64,000 bases of DNA from Toxorhynchites rutilus septentrionalis (GCF_029784135.1 NC_073745.1:63890218-63954217); one strand, 5' to 3'. Shown: positions 21,851 through 34,511, counted from the stretch's first letter. The notes: a model not told the origin generated them from the letters alone. Made by a program: numbers and translations.

Positions 21851-24030
21851 AGCCATCAAGAAGCTGAAGACCAATATTTGAATCTGGGGAATCTTAATCT
21901 GAGAGGAACCCCTGGTGGGCATAGCATTTCGATCTATACATGTATAACAATATAGAAAACCTACCCGAGAATATTTTCTCGGTACATGAAATGTTCAACA
22001 GCTCCAAACCGCTGGAAGTGATGGTGCCCAATTTTATCATACAATACCAGCTCACTACTTCACCTAAGTGGGATGCGTGCATATCATTCATCACAACCAT
22101 ATGAGAAATATTCCCTCCCCAGCCATCGAGGGAATCAAAAATTCCTCCCGCAACTTTCCAATTTGCGGTGATGATTCCGGCAGGTAAATTTAACATAATG
22201 AATTCTGCGCAGCCAACACAATTTGTCAGCCCCAAGTTCTGACGGATGGATGGGTTAGAGGAAGCTTTCATGTTATTACCCCCAGTGTTGCTACCCGGCC
22301 ACCTTCCTCCACAAGAAACAAGTGATGCGGTTAAACGTAATCGTATCCAACTTTTCATCCCTGACGCATTGCGATCACTTATTCAGCCCCTCTCTTCCAT
22401 TACGACGAGGTTCACTCAGCAAAATGACGAATTCTCTGTTCCTTCCGAAATGAGAAGCCTATTGCTTGTCTTCTTCGAATGAAGCCACGATTCTCGTTTA
22501 AGTGCATGAGAGCGCGCGCGGCGGTTGTGTAAAACAACAATAATATTTTTCACAGCTTTGATGCAAAATTTCCCTTTTCGAAAAGTGTGTGTGTGTGTGT
22601 GTGCGAACAACTGAAACTCAAACTAAGGCGCAAAGTTTTCCCCAGTATAGCGAGGCGAAAGTTGTGAATCACAACCGACACACAAGTTTGTTGTCGAATA
22701 TAGTAGAAAAGGCGAAGGAGGTGGGGGGGAGGATTGATGGAGCGCTAGGATGCGGAAGGGCGCGTGCACGAATTATGGGTGACAGTTGGGAGTGTCTATC
22801 AAAGATTCACCACTCGCCCTCGAGAGAATGATGACAACGATGATGGGAGCGAAATGGGAGAATATTTTGTAGCATGATGCAGTGAAAGGTTGATTTTACG
22901 AACGGTGCGAATTAAAATGTTGATAATTTAGGAATTTGGGGTACCTTACCCCCAAAAAAGTGAACCGTGACGAATCCAATCAACTAGCGAAAAATTAGTT
23001 TTGCGATAATTCGAGGAATTCCTGAAATTTGTGAAGGGAAGTTTACTTTGTAACTTGCCATACCTGTCCAAACAGTGTGCCAAACTGAAGGAAAACTTTT
23101 CCTCCCATCATCAACCTCTCTCATCTCATTCCGGTCCACACAGAGCCTGATTCAACTGGTATCATGTTTTCGGAAGTTTCATTCATTTGATTACTTCTTG
23201 GAGTCGCGCTCGTTTCGGTACCGCACGGGCTGATGTCAGACCGTCGGGAAGAGACACGCGCGATCACAACTCAAGCAGTTAAATCATGTGTATTTCTCAA
23301 ATCTTTAGTTTCATCTTCTTCCCTCCACTCTGCGACTCCCCAACCCCCCTAAAACTTAACAGCGAACCCGTCAGTATCAGAGCTCTTCCAGTTCTTACTC
23401 AGTGTGGTGCGCTTTGGCTGTCTCTAATCGCAAACTCTGTTTCGGCAGGGTTTATATTTAGAGAAGAATGTTGATTACGTTTCATTAATTACTGGCACAC
23501 ATACCGCCCACTCCAACCCCGAACCGACGAACTTCTCTTCCCGATCAATCTACTTCGCGCATCGTTGGGTCGTCTGCAGCAGCCCAACGTAATAATGGAA
23601 GGAGGCTGCTGGGTGGTGTCGACTTGACACAAGGATCGACATTGAAGCGCCATGTGGATAGAGGAGGCACACTATAATTCGCTGGAAAGAGGGAGTAAAC
23701 TATGCGCGAAACAACAATGAATGTCGGCAAATTTTCACCATCTTACAACCGTGAAAAATAATTAGACACGTTGCTGTTTGAGAAATCAATTAAAATCAAA
23801 TGACATGGAGCACGGTGTTATGATAGTGGCTGAACACATCATTTGTGCGTAATGAAAGTGGTCTTATGAGGTAATTTATCTCCTCTGTGTCATATGGTTG
23901 TTTTATGACAAAATGCTCGAATAATTATAATTTTTCATACAACGAGATAGCTATGTAGCATTTTGTTTTGTTTTTCAGTTTCCTGTGCAATTATTTGTTG
24001 TTCAAAATTCTACACTTGTGATACAATAGA
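21851..24030. other. unique non-coding sequence
   Basis: Fairly balanced base composition and no transposon structure. It holds scattered short frames, such as 21894-22358 on the minus strand, none with a domain I recognise. A GT run lies near 22586-22601. Possibly intergenic or intronic sequence of a host gene; no exon could be supported. Confidence 0.45.
22584..22602 (+). repeat. short (GT)n microsatellite
   Basis: About nine GT units within AAAAGTGTGTGTGTGTGTGTGCG. Confidence 0.9.
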
Positions 24031-24038
24031 CGAATTTC

Positions 24039-24170
24039 ATGTCAACTCGTTTTAAGAGTTGGCACCACCAACTCAGCTTGCAATGAAACTTTATGGGTGA
24101 AAAACATTAGCTATTTGGGCAACTTTGCACACTTGAAATATTTTTAAAAAATTAAAAAACTTTTTAAGTT
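24039..24170. repeat. terminal fragment of the CATGYCAACTCG palindromic family
   Basis: CATGTCAACTCGTTTTAAGAGTTGG followed by ACTTTATGGGTG and GGGCAACTTTGCA matches, in inverse, the right end of the element at 41384-43000. Only one end is present here. Confidence 0.6.
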
Positions 24171-24196
24171 TAATGGTTTCATTGGGGTAGGAGATG

Positions 24197-24540
24197 CGTT
24201 TAAGCGGAAATTAGCATTTAGAGCTCGCCAGTTATTCTCTAGACAAAAACTGTCTTCGACAAAGTTGTTACATACGATAGAGCGCTCATTTTCATGTTGC
24301 CAAAAATAGGGTGACCAACATTTTCGATGAAATAAAAAATCTAACTTTCTTATCTCTATAGATAGAGGTAAACATAGTTCGACAATGTTGTAGTCCCAGT
24401 TATTTAAAACATCTTTGTAGAACAAAGTTTTTTCCTATCTCTTGCAACAACCGATATAGCGCATTTTTCCTCATTTGCGTTGGGGTCTCCTTTAAAAAAA
24501 ACAGTTTTTCGCTCTAACTTTTATATTTCAAATTCTACAT
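24197..24540. repeat. dispersed repeat, copy 2 of the 16580-16920 sequence
   Basis: Shares GGAAATTAGCATTTAGAG, AGCGCTCATTTT, ACCGATATAGCGC and GCTCTAACTTTTATATTTC with the left half of copy 1, in the same order and spacing and with scattered substitutions. It stops at 24540, where Helitron-like sequence begins. Confidence 0.75.
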
Positions 24541-26928
24541 TGTACCCTAAAACCTCCACATGTCAAATTTGGTTTCATTTGCTTGATAATTTCTCGAGTA
24601 ATGCCGAAATTTGTGTTTCATTTGTATGGCAGCCCCTCCTTAGAGAGGGGGGTTGAGAATCTAACCACCATAGAATCATTTATTGCACACTAAAACCTCC
24701 ATATGCCAAATTTCGTTTCATTTGCTTGATTAATTCTTGAGTTATGCAGAAATTTGCGTTTCATTTGTATAGCAGCCCCACCTAAAAGAGGGGGAGGAGT
24801 ATCTAACCACCATTGAATCATTTATTGCATCCTAAAATTTCCACATGCAAAATTTGGTTCCATTTGCTTGATTAATTCTCGAGTAGTGCAGAAATTGGAG
24901 TTTCATTTGCATGACAGGTGGAGAGTCTAACAATCATATAAACATTTATTGCACCCTAAAACCTCAATATGCCTAATTTGGTCTCATTTGCTTGATTAAT
25001 TTTCGCGTAACGCATAAATTTGTGTTTCATTTGTATGGCAGACACCCCCCCCCCCTAAGAGAGGGGGAGGAGTATCTAATCACCGTAAAAACATTTATTG
25101 CACCCTCAAACTTCCACATGCCAAATTTGGTTTCAATTGCTTGATTAATTCTCGAGTAATGCAGAAATTTGTGTTTCATTTGTACGACAGACCCCCCCCC
25201 CCAGTCTAACATTTGTAGAATCATTTATTATACCCTAGAACCTCCATATGCACAATTTCGTTTCATTTGCTTGATTAATTCCCGAGTAATGTAAAAAATT
25301 GTGTTTAATTTGTATGACAGACAGGGGGGAGGGGTCTCAAACTATTACGAAAACCTTCCCCGGCCCCAAAAACCTCTACATACCAATTTTCATGTTGATC
25401 GGTTCAGTAGTGTCCGAGTCCATAAGAATCAGACAGACAGACAGACAGCAATACAGTTTTATATGTACAGGTCGGACTCGATTATCCGGAGTATTGATTG
25501 ATTTTTAACTCCGGATACTCGAATCCTCCGGATAATCCAGTCAAAACAATTTTTTTTCTTCATTTGTTTTTTTTGCATGTATTTTTCGTTATTTGAAAAT
25601 AAAAGAGTTTGAATTTGATTTTTAATTCATCCCCTTAAATTCAGAAAACACCTTTCTCACACCAAAAAAATAAATTTATCCAGATTCTCTCAGGACGATA
25701 GACGATCATATTTGATGAAAAAAAATCCTCCTACGCATATGTTTGAATTTCAACAATGACAGAGTTACAGAACTTTTTTTTTGTTTCGGACTCTGTTGCA
25801 TCATACTCGCTCTGCATTAAAAAGTACGCTACGGAAGACGATTCTGATGCTTTCAATTGAAAGCTGAGAAAATTTAGTATAGGATATAGTAGTGGAACAA
25901 CTAAATTAGTGAATTTTAATAATATTTTGGAAGTTAAACACTTAAAAGTTAATAATTTTTAATGTGTTATTAATAATTTTATCCTAAAAATTTATATTAA
26001 ACTAGATTGCTTATATCAATGAAGTTCTTTAACCGCTCCACAATTTGTTCTTTGACGCCCAATATCTATCTTTCTTAATTTGGCTGCAATATCTATATAA
26101 ACAATTCCTGGTGAAAATTCAAGCAAAATCTTCAAAAATCACGATTTTTACCCCACTATACATGTTATAGCCACTTAAACTTCACCTTAACGTTGAAAGG
26201 TTACATTCCTTCATGAAATAAGCCATATTTGAATTATAAAAAACTATTTTTTCCAAACTGAATATAATCGAGTCAAAAATTGTATATAATCGAATCACAT
26301 ATAATCGAGTCTGTATATAATCGAGTCCGACCTGTACTGTATTCTATTAGTCAAATCATTTAATTTGATATCAATATTGAGGGGATTGCAAAAAATACAT
26401 AAATAGTCGATTATTTTGTGGCGGCGACCTTTTCGAATGTATGTTGTTCATAGTGTTGTGTATTCTCCAAATCAAGCCATTCAGCCATTTTTTTTTGCGG
26501 CGGCCAAATTGAAAGATCATGGAATACAGTAGAATTAAATGTATGTTCCAAATTTCAGATCAATCATTCAACAGGAACAGAGTCAATTTTCTATTAATGT
26601 GGGACAACCCAACAAACATTCAATCATACATAGAAACAGGTCAAGCTGAATGAAACCATTTAAAATGTAATTAGTTGTTTAGACACTGCGGCCATCTTGA
26701 AATCGGATTTTTCATTATCTGCTATGTTCTACTAGTCGAGAACTTTCTTTTGATACATTTTTGGGCATTTTTCATAAATAACTGTCAAGCCTTTTCATTT
26801 GATACCCATATTGACGGGGTTCTGAGAAAATTGGATAATCGGATACTCCGGATAATCGAGTCTAAAATTCCGGATAATCGAATCCCGGATAATCGAGTCT
26901 CCGGATAATCGAGTCCGACCTGTATAGA
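24541..26928 (-). mobile_element. DINE-1/mini-me type Helitron-like element (3' truncated), split by a MITE
   Basis: Minus-strand copy of the element seen at 9971. It has about six ~120-140 bp internal repeats (GGCAGCCCC..., TTTCATTTGCTTGATTAATTCTCGAG) and a GACA/GTCT tract at 25430-25447. A TA MITE (25468-26922) sits in the TA tract of the terminus. Across the MITE the terminus reads ...TATATG-TA then TATAGA, so the TC end lies at 26927-26928 and is followed by T, as expected. The CTRR end is missing at 24541, so that side is truncated. Confidence 0.75.
25468..26922. mobile_element. 1455 bp palindromic DNA element, CAGGTCGGACTCGATTATCC ends, copy 1
   Basis: Terminal inverted repeats start CAGGTCGGACTCGATTATCC, with TA on both sides (25466-25467 and 26923-26924). 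CCGGATAATCGAGTC motifs are repeated several times near each end. There is no transposase frame. Its interior is closely matched by the element at 57304-59271. TA target, CAG start and GATTATCC-rich ends resemble pogo/Tigger-type elements; that assignment is inferred. Confidence 0.8.
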
Positions 26929-27690
26929 TTTTTTTTCATATTTTTTTCGATTCATTTAGAATATATTTGAAACATTTTTGAAATTTTATATTTCACCCAA
27001 GACCCAAAGAATTTATGGATAAAAAATAAATTCTAGAAATTCTAGAATTTCTAGGATTCTCGAAAAAATACAAATTAATTTAATGAAAATCCGAAGATTC
27101 AATGTTTTGAAACAATTATTATTATACAAAATCCAAAGTTTCAATAGATTAAAAATAGTAAATAATCCATAAACTTAAAAAAAAGATGATCTTTCGATAT
27201 ACATATTTGAAAATAATTAGATGATTCCAAAATGACTGTTTTTAATATTTCGAAACTGAAAAACCAGAAAAGTTTCGCAGATTTGAAATAATCAGTAAAT
27301 CAGAAAATTTTCAGAAGATTCGGGATTATTGCAATTTATATCTTTTGCAATCCTCGAGAAACTTGTAATAATTATTGTAATTCTATATTTTATATGAAAA
27401 TATTGGTAGCTTCAAAATCTTTCCGTTTATTTTTCTCATTCGTCAAAAAAGTTAATAATTTCGAAATTCTTTGGTTTAGGTTTAACATTTTTACGGAAAG
27501 TTCTATTTTTTTCCATGGAATTTCTGTGTATGAATAAGATGTTTTAAATAACATGATTTAGGCGAAAAGGAAGATATTTGTAAAAATCAAAGGGGAGACT
27601 TTTGAACTTTTTAAAGCCGAATCATTTGCTTGATTTAATCCTATTGAATGCTTTTTGTTACGAGGCAAAAGGAAAATAGAATTTTATTTC
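26929..27690. other. AT-rich stretch, no gene seen
   Basis: Low-complexity AT-rich DNA of the GAAATTCTAG type with no structure that I could resolve. Confidence 0.45.
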
Positions 27691-29731
27691 AACATTTTCA
27701 TACGCTACTGAGATTTATTTATTGAACAGCTCACACTCTGCTCATTATTCATTGGGTCAATTATCTTCCATTCAATTCGTTGCCAGGTAAGAGCCGTTTT
27801 AATGCCAGCAACGGAGAAAAATCGACTCGTTACAACAACGGCGCACTGAGCCCCAGAGCATTGATATGCAAATTCCCCGAAGTAAAGTGAAAGCCCCAAG
27901 CTGATCCCGTGTCAAACAACTTTCAGTTTATGCGCCAACACAATTCTACCTTCTTCTTCTCCCACACACATACACATACAACCATGCAGCAACAAAAATA
28001 AAACAGATAACAACAATCCGCAGTAATCCTTTTCGGCAGAAATTCATGTCACGATCGGATAAGGTAATTTTATTACCTCGCATTCGAAACTCCTACACAC
28101 GAAACCACAACTCCATTTCAGCTGCCAGAGATAAGATGACAGCGCTATTAATTCGTTCAGCTGTTATTTTCGTTCCTCTCCTCTATCGTGTTGCACATTT
28201 TCCGGAGAAAAAGTTTTAAATTATATTTGTTAGTGGCGGGGAGGGATCCAACGGAAGCGATCATCGCAAGCTGTGGGCGCAAATTTGCTTTTTCGATTCT
28301 TGTCGGAAAAATGCCAAATCATGGCAACGGCCGTCTATTTTATAACCATCCCCAGAAGCTCATAACATCGGGAAAGAAAGTTGATCGTATCGATAGAAGA
28401 GTAACGCGTTCGCTCCCAGCGCCCAGAAGTTAATAAATATGTTGTTTATGGAGATTTTCCGATGCTCCGCGTAAACCACTTATCCCGTTTGCTCTAGCTT
28501 ACGGTGTTGTAACAGCAGGGATAGCCGAAAAACCCTCGTATATTTACATATATTTACACACAAACCTCGGTCTCCTTTCTCTGCTGCGTAGAATTGTGCA
28601 CGCGTTTTTCAGTTGATATTCCGACTCGTTTTTCCACGCAACAAAAAAAAACATGAACATTAGAGAAAAGACAGCGAAAAAAAAAGAGCCGATGCTCCAC
28701 TCCGGGATTATATACGAGGAGACGCGTGGTTATTTACGACCCTCTCATCTGTTCATCTCTACACGGCCCACGAATTTTCGAGTGTTTGCGTAAAAATAGA
28801 CCACATTTTAAGGTTTCCTCGTGCACAAACACACACACACACACCTTCCCGTCCGCTCTGGTCTTCTCCCATCGATTCATCGCCATAATGAAGTGTACCG
28901 AAAAGTACCGAAAGAAGAAACTGACCTTTCACTCATTCAATCTCGGAGAGGCAAAATTCCATACCGCGATTACAAGCGCAAATGCAAATGTATGTAGCAA
29001 ATATACACAGCAACAACAACAACACTTGTTTGAGGGGCAGCGTGCAATGAAAAACATATTCATTCACATATTTGACCCCGTCTCCCGTATCGCCACCCCT
29101 TTCAGATCTGTATCCGAGAATCCACCTTAATTAATTTTAACGATCATCAAGTCGAGCAGGTACTACCACCCCCACCCAAGGCGCGGTGTTCCCACAGTAG
29201 CAGCTGGGTACGACGATGATGACTGGGTACGCGGACAAACTCTTCTGCTGCCCAGATTGCGAATGTTTTGACACATTTTTCCACCCCCACTGCCGCGTCG
29301 GATCCACCCACACTTGGGCGGCAGCGGCGGAAGCGGCGGTTTGTTTTGGTTCGCGCTATTCTCGCGCGCCGGATTATAACCATTACGTGTTCGTCTTCGT
29401 TGCCTGTGTGACACATTCCAAATTTCCAGCCGAGGGAGCAAGGGAGGGGAACGCAACCGAGTTAAGAAAAATGAACGTTTATTATCCTGTACAAGCAATT
29501 TGGATTCGGTCAGCTGTGCCGTCATAGAGCGAGTTGACTGCAAAGGTGGAAAGGTGATGGGATCGTCATCGTGTTCAAAAAATTTCAGCAGATCCCTCTT
29601 GGGGGCACTGCTTTAAATTGGGGGCATGTTTTAAATTCACCTTCCGCAAGTCTGAGAGTTGGTTTTGAAAAATGTAACCTTCAGCTTTCTGTTTCGTGAT
29701 GAACGAATTGTATTTTTCGTAGCAACTTATA
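27691..29731. other. unique non-coding sequence
   Basis: More balanced composition with short microsatellites ((AC)n at 28827-28843 and a CAA tract near 29010). Open frames such as 28726-29130 (+) and 29163-29543 (-) are short and low in complexity and have no family motif. It looks like host intergenic or intronic sequence. Confidence 0.45.
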
Positions 29732-29761
29732 TTAGGCTGTCAAAAAAGTCCTGCGGTATTT
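29732..29761 (+). repeat. mariner terminal inverted repeat (30 bp)
   Basis: An exact inverted match to 30980-31009, next to TA. Confidence 0.95.
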
Positions 29762-29808
29762 TTTTTTGAATTTTCGTTTGTTCATAAAATTAGTTACAAT
29801 CATCTGTT

Positions 29809-30842
29809 TTAAGTCAAATATGCGCCGTTTTGTTCGATGACTTGTTCCCAACGAGATGCCAACTTCATAATACCCCTGTTATAGAAGCTCGCTTCCTTAT
29901 TGGAAAAAAACTCGGATAGCCAATTTTCACAGGCCTCTTTTGTGGCTAACTTCTGACTACCTAGCTCAATCGCCATGGACAAAAGCAGGTGGTAGTCTCT
30001 TGGTGCAAGGTCCGGACTATACGGCGGATGCAAAAGAACCTCCCATCCGAGCTCCCGGAGCTTCTGGCGCGTCACCAAAGAAGTGTGTGGCCTGGCGTTG
30101 TCCTGATGGAAGACAATGCGGCCTCTGTTTATCAAAGATGGCCTCTTCTTCATGAGTGCTACCTTCAAGCGGTCCAGTTGTTGGCAGTACAGGTCCGAAT
30201 TGAGCGTTTGGCCATAGGGAAGCAGCTCATAATAGATTATTCCTTGACAATCCCACCAAACACACAGCAGAACCTTCCTGGCCGTTAATGACGGCTTGGC
30301 CACCGTCTGAGCCGCTTCAGCGGGCTTCGACCACGACCGTTTGCGCTTCACGTTGTCGTAAGTGACCCACTTTTCATCGCCAGTCACCATCCGCTTCAGA
30401 AACGGGTCGATTTTGTTGCGATTCAGCAGCGATTCACATGCGTCGATACGGTCAAAGATGTTTTTTTGCGTCAACGTGTGTGGCACCCATATATCGAGCT
30501 TCTTTGTGAATCCAAGCTTCTTCAAATGATTAATAACGGTTTGATGACTTATCCCCAGTTCTTGGCCGATGCTACGGCTGCTACTATGCCGGTCTTTCTC
30601 GGCTAATTCAGCGATTTTGTCGCAATTTTCGACGACAGCCTTCCGGAGCGTGGCGCAACTTCGACGACCTCTACACCAGAACGAAAACGTTGAAACCATC
30701 GTTGTGCGGTGGAAATGGAAACTGTATCGGGTCCATAAACTGCACAAATTTTATTGGTAGCTTGAGATGCATTTTTGCCTTTGTCATAGTAGTACTGTAA
30801 AATGTCGGATTTTCTCTTTATTTTGTTCCATATTTGCGACAC
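29809..30842 (-). pseudogene. mariner transposase with one frameshift
   Basis: A cut-and-paste transposase, nuclear when functional. The first part (30842 to about 30640) carries the N-terminal helix-turn-helix region and ends in QRWFQRFRSG...PRSGR. The reading frame then shifts by one base near 30635-30645, and the rest continues to 29809. The second part holds the linker WVPHTLT and the catalytic triad GDEKW (Asp124 of the downstream frame), HQDNARPH (Asp216) and PRDYH (Asp251). The last two are 34 residues apart, as in all mariners. The usual Ser before the last Asp is Arg here. C-terminal motifs run to the end. The frameshift would make this copy non-autonomous; otherwise it looks nearly intact. 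Confidence 0.93.
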
Positions 30843-30979
30843 TATAACTCACGAACGACTTAACCAAACAAAACACTGTCAAGGACTATATTATAGCACA
30901 AAAATACCTTTCCAACAAGCTATAGTATACAATACAATGAATACAACTAGAACTACGCGCTTACAACGACACCTCGCGG

Positions 30980-31009
30980 AAATACCGCAGGACTTTTTTG
31001 ACAGCCTAA
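30980..31009 (-). repeat. mariner terminal inverted repeat (30 bp)
   Basis: An exact inverted match to 29732-29761. TA follows at 31010-31011. Confidence 0.95.
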
Positions 31010-31229
31010 TATATGTCGGATTCAAATTTGAAATATCTCAGAACGATTGCTTTTAAGGAGTTTGTTACTGTGAGCTTTCCTTTTTGAAAAGAGTTCTTGA
31101 ATACCTGCTGCAATATTGGTTCATTCGTAAAATAGTTGAGATTCGTAAAAAAGTATAAAAAGTTAATCTTGAAGAAAAATATTGTTTCTGAAATTTGGAA
31201 CTGGAGGAAAAACGACCGGAATCGATCGA

Positions 31230-31470
31230 CTAGATAATTTTACAATATTACAACGCCAGACCACATGATCACGGATCTGTGCATTTTCTAGAGAAAGAGG
31301 AACTAGGGAGGTATAACCATACCTGCCATATGCTCTAAACATTGCTCACTCAGATTATTTGTTCCTGTACATGGCATGGGCCCTTTCTGATGAGTGGTTC
31401 CGACCTTTTGAATCAAAAACTGCCTAGATAACTAGATCATCGCGGTCTTCGCGTCTTTTGGAACGTCGTG
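31230..31470 (+). pseudogene. old mariner transposase relic
   Basis: Three-frame reading gives pieces such as PHDHGSVHF, DYLFLYMAWALSDEWFRPFE and ITRSS. They line up in order with the catalytic C-terminus of a mariner (HDNxRPH... DYxLFxSM...). The DNA also aligns with the better preserved relic at 43490-43660, for example CATGATCACGGATCTGTG against CATGTTCATGGATCTGTC. Several stops and shifts. It is a different mariner lineage from the element next to it. Confidence 0.6.
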
Positions 31471-31479
31471 TCGTAAGTA

Positions 31480-31887
31480 CCAAAATACATACCTGAAAAG
31501 ATAGAGGGAAAAAACAATCGTCAGACAGACAAAAAATAACTTCGGAGTTGATTTAACAACGCAAAAACAATTAACGGAATGAAATAAAATCCGCCCAATT
31601 TCAAAAAGTCCTTGTGGCGTGGCAATTCAATTCCTCGAGATATAGAACTTATTATTCAACCTATTAGAATCTCTTTATAATACTGTTTGGAGGGAGGAAA
31701 TGAAAGTCAGAGGCCGACTCTAAGAGTTTTTTTTTAAACGGTTAGTATCGAGTAAAAGTCTTCTTAAATTCGACATTCATGAATACTACAGAATGTTTAT
31801 CCAAGACATTTGCGAGACCTTCAGGCCGATTCATGGAAGTTTATGAATAGCAGATTGATGACAGAGTACGATAATATTTTATGTGTG
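31480..31887. other. non-coding stretch
   Basis: No gene, repeat or motif recognised. Confidence 0.4.
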
Positions 31888-32139
31888 ATTAAGATAGCTT
31901 GAGTGAACATTGTCAACATATCTTTTTATCCCTTCCTTTTCCTGAAGAAAATATGTCACCCTTCTAAACTCGAGTAGACCGCGAGTAATCGGTTTTCTAC
32001 ACCATTAACATTAGAATTAAGGAAAAATGTTTATATATATTTGTAACAATACAGTCAGGAGTTTGGCTTCTTTAAACTTATGTAACTAAGCCTGTAAAAA
32101 TAAACGATTTAATAAAAAAAAAAAAATTAAGATAGCTTG
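31888..32139 (+). mobile_element. 5'-truncated LINE/retroposon tail with 14 bp target duplication
   Basis: The 14-mer ATTAAGATAGCTTG occurs at 31888-31901 and again at 32126-32139. Between the copies lies ~224 bp that ends in AATAAACGATTT and an A-rich tail (AATAAAAAAAAAAAA). This is the signature of target-primed reverse transcription. The inserted piece has a 3' UTR character (GTAACTAAGCCTGTAAAAATAAACG) and no coding sequence. The parent LINE family is not identified from this piece alone. Confidence 0.88.
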
Positions 32140-33950
32140 TACGTTCGGTGACTTCAGGCGCCCATTGCTTCGCAGTTGAGTTACTCACCATCGACCAGTA
32201 ACCCAAATATTTCCCGGAGAAGCGTGTTCAAATTTCTCCAAACAACACGGTGCAACAAAACGACGACTAATAGAATTCACCGAAAGCAACGGTCTGTAAT
32301 AAACGAATCCATGATGGAATTCCGGTGGCCTTTGTCTTCGCCCATCGGGGTTCTGCTGCCTATCAAAACGTCGTAACATCGGAATCGATTATGTTCAATC
32401 CCATACACACACACAGCTCAGCTCGGCGCTATTGGTTTCTGCTGATACAGTTTTTCGCATAACGAAGAGTGTAGTCACCGCCGCGCCGCAAGCTTACGAC
32501 TCTCGCTTCATTGACCACCACCAAAAAGGGGGGTTTGATTGGTTGTACATGATGGTCAAGCGGCAGAGTCCCAAGTGAATTTCAATCAATGCTTATCTCC
32601 TTTCATCGCCTCACCCGAACCCAAAACCACACCACACGCAGCATTCGAATAGTGCGGGGATCGTGGATTTGCTGACGAATGTTTTTTTGCGCTTTCTTGT
32701 TTTACACTGCCGGAGGACCGAACCCATTACTATTCGATTATCGTTTGTTAGAGAGAACCTTCTGGCACTGCGGGAGATAAAGATTGCGAACAAATACTTC
32801 ATCTCGCACCCAGCACAGGCAACAGCAGCCCACCCACGCTGATCATCAATAGCAGAGACGCTTCTTTGCTTAATCAACGATTCTGCTGTTGCTCACTGAG
32901 CTGTGAGCAAACGCCGCTCGCCCGCCCGACATCATCAAATGTTATGAGACAAAACAAAGGAAAGAGGTCCTCCGAAAAGTGGAGGACCTCGCAACTGCTC
33001 CAAAAGTGACTCGCTTGCCACTTATTCGAGATGCCGCCGGAACACCAGATGCGTATTCTGACAGTTTTGGGACACCGAGGGAAAAAAAGGTCGAAATTAA
33101 TATCGACAGATTGGGAAACTTGTTTATCTTTCCGGCCGGGTACCCTCTCTTGCTCAATGGAAACATATGTACCACGTTACTTAATAGAATCATAATAACG
33201 GTGACAAATCTGTTTTTTTTTCTCGAAGGAATATATACTTAACCGATGTATGTATCTCTCTACGGACATTTTGTCGGCTACTATTAATCATTTTCCACGG
33301 TGTTGTTCTCGTGCAAGTGCCTTTTTTTAGTCAAACGCTCTGACGATATTGGGGGTGAGCGATGAACCGAAAAACGGGGAAATTGGGAAAATGAATGAAC
33401 CATTCGCATGTTCCGGAAGAACTTTGCCTGTATGTAACAGAAAATCTGTAACTTCAGAAGGTATTTTGCCTACAAGTTTCCGGAGTTAGATTATTTGAGC
33501 CGAAATGTAATTTATTATCGACCAGATTTATTAACGGCGCACCGAACCAATTTTCGGAATGATTAATAGGATACATAAAATGAGGCATACCTGTCGAAAG
33601 TTATTGTACACATAATTTTGCAACACAATGAGGATAAGGCTTTTCAAATTTATGATCAATTTGTTTATTTGGCACGTCCATGATAATTTGTTACTACCTC
33701 CAAAGGTACACTACATGAAGCACTATTCTTTACAACTAAAGCCATGTTAATAATACAGCAGCCTCTTTGTTCACAGCTATTGGTCCTCTATGACATTTAT
33801 TCTCATATCAGTAGTAATCGATGGACACTTTCATTCGAGATTCCATTTCCTTTACTACACTCCTAGGTAAACAAAATGCTGCTTCCATCGTCTCAATGAC
33901 AAATACAAAGTTAACGTGTCAATAGACCTAGGGATAAAAGACGGGTGGGT
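32140..33950. other. unique non-coding sequence
   Basis: Balanced composition, no transposon ends and no convincing exon. A perfect 10 bp hairpin lies at 32964-32990. Frames such as 32979-33242 (+) have no recognisable domain. Confidence 0.4.
32964..32990 (+). repeat. perfect 10 bp stem hairpin
   Basis: GAGGTCCTCC, a 7-base loop, then GGAGGACCTC. The stem is GC-rich and without mismatch. Its function is unknown; it is not followed by a T run. Confidence 0.8.
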
Positions 33951-34495
33951 AATGTCGGGGACATAACCGGAGTGACGTAGGACTATACAAAGGGGACAGC
34001 TTTCATGCAGGAGTTGAACTGAGACGAACTCTACGATCTGTCGAGAAATAAACGAGCTATAAGCGTTCTGAAAAACCAACAGTAAATACAAGGACGGATC
34101 ACCTTCGGATTAAAGTCCTTTCAAATAAGAACAGATCAGCAGGAAATACATAGCTCATCATGTTGCTCCTTAGTTATGTTTCTATACAATGCAGATGTAA
34201 CGTCAGTCAATTTTCAACATCAGTTATCAACTAAAGAAAGCAGTTCTTGCTACCGAGAAAATTCGTTAATGCCATCCTGCATACAATGTGTTGTAATTTG
34301 AAACCACTTTCAATTCGGGAACCATGCATAGGTTTGTGAAAACTGAATGATCAATTTAAAAAACCCCAACCACCAATAAGTTCAAGAACAAGCATAAACA
34401 AAAAAAACAGTTTATATTATATGTCATATTATGTCACTTTAGAATGCATTAGTATTGTGAAAAACTTTTAATAACTCTTATTTGAATGGTTTAAT

Positions 34496-34511
34496 GGCCC
34501 TGAAAAGCGCC
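34496..34511 (-). promoter_or_regulatory. histone mRNA 3' stem-loop (unit A)
   Basis: The minus strand reads GGCGCTTTTCAGGGCC. This matches the metazoan replication-dependent histone hairpin (GGYYCTTTTCAGRRCC) with the TTTC loop and one mismatched stem pair. The same variant occurs in unit B. Confidence 0.75.

Larger units (their letters stand above)
29732..31009 (-). mobile_element. mariner (DD34D) transposon, full length
   Basis: A 1278 bp element with 30 bp inverted repeats that match exactly (TTAGGCTGTCAAAAAAGTCC..., 29732-29761 and 30980-31009). TA duplications lie at 29730-29731 and 31010-31011. The transposase lies on the minus strand and is broken by a frameshift. Length, ends and DD34D spacing are all typical of mariner. 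Confidence 0.95.

Noticed and set aside
29147..29543. Overlapping open frames on both strands (Pro/Arg/Gly-rich).
   Set aside because: They come from a locally GC-rich stretch. None has a conserved motif, and they overlap in conflicting frames.
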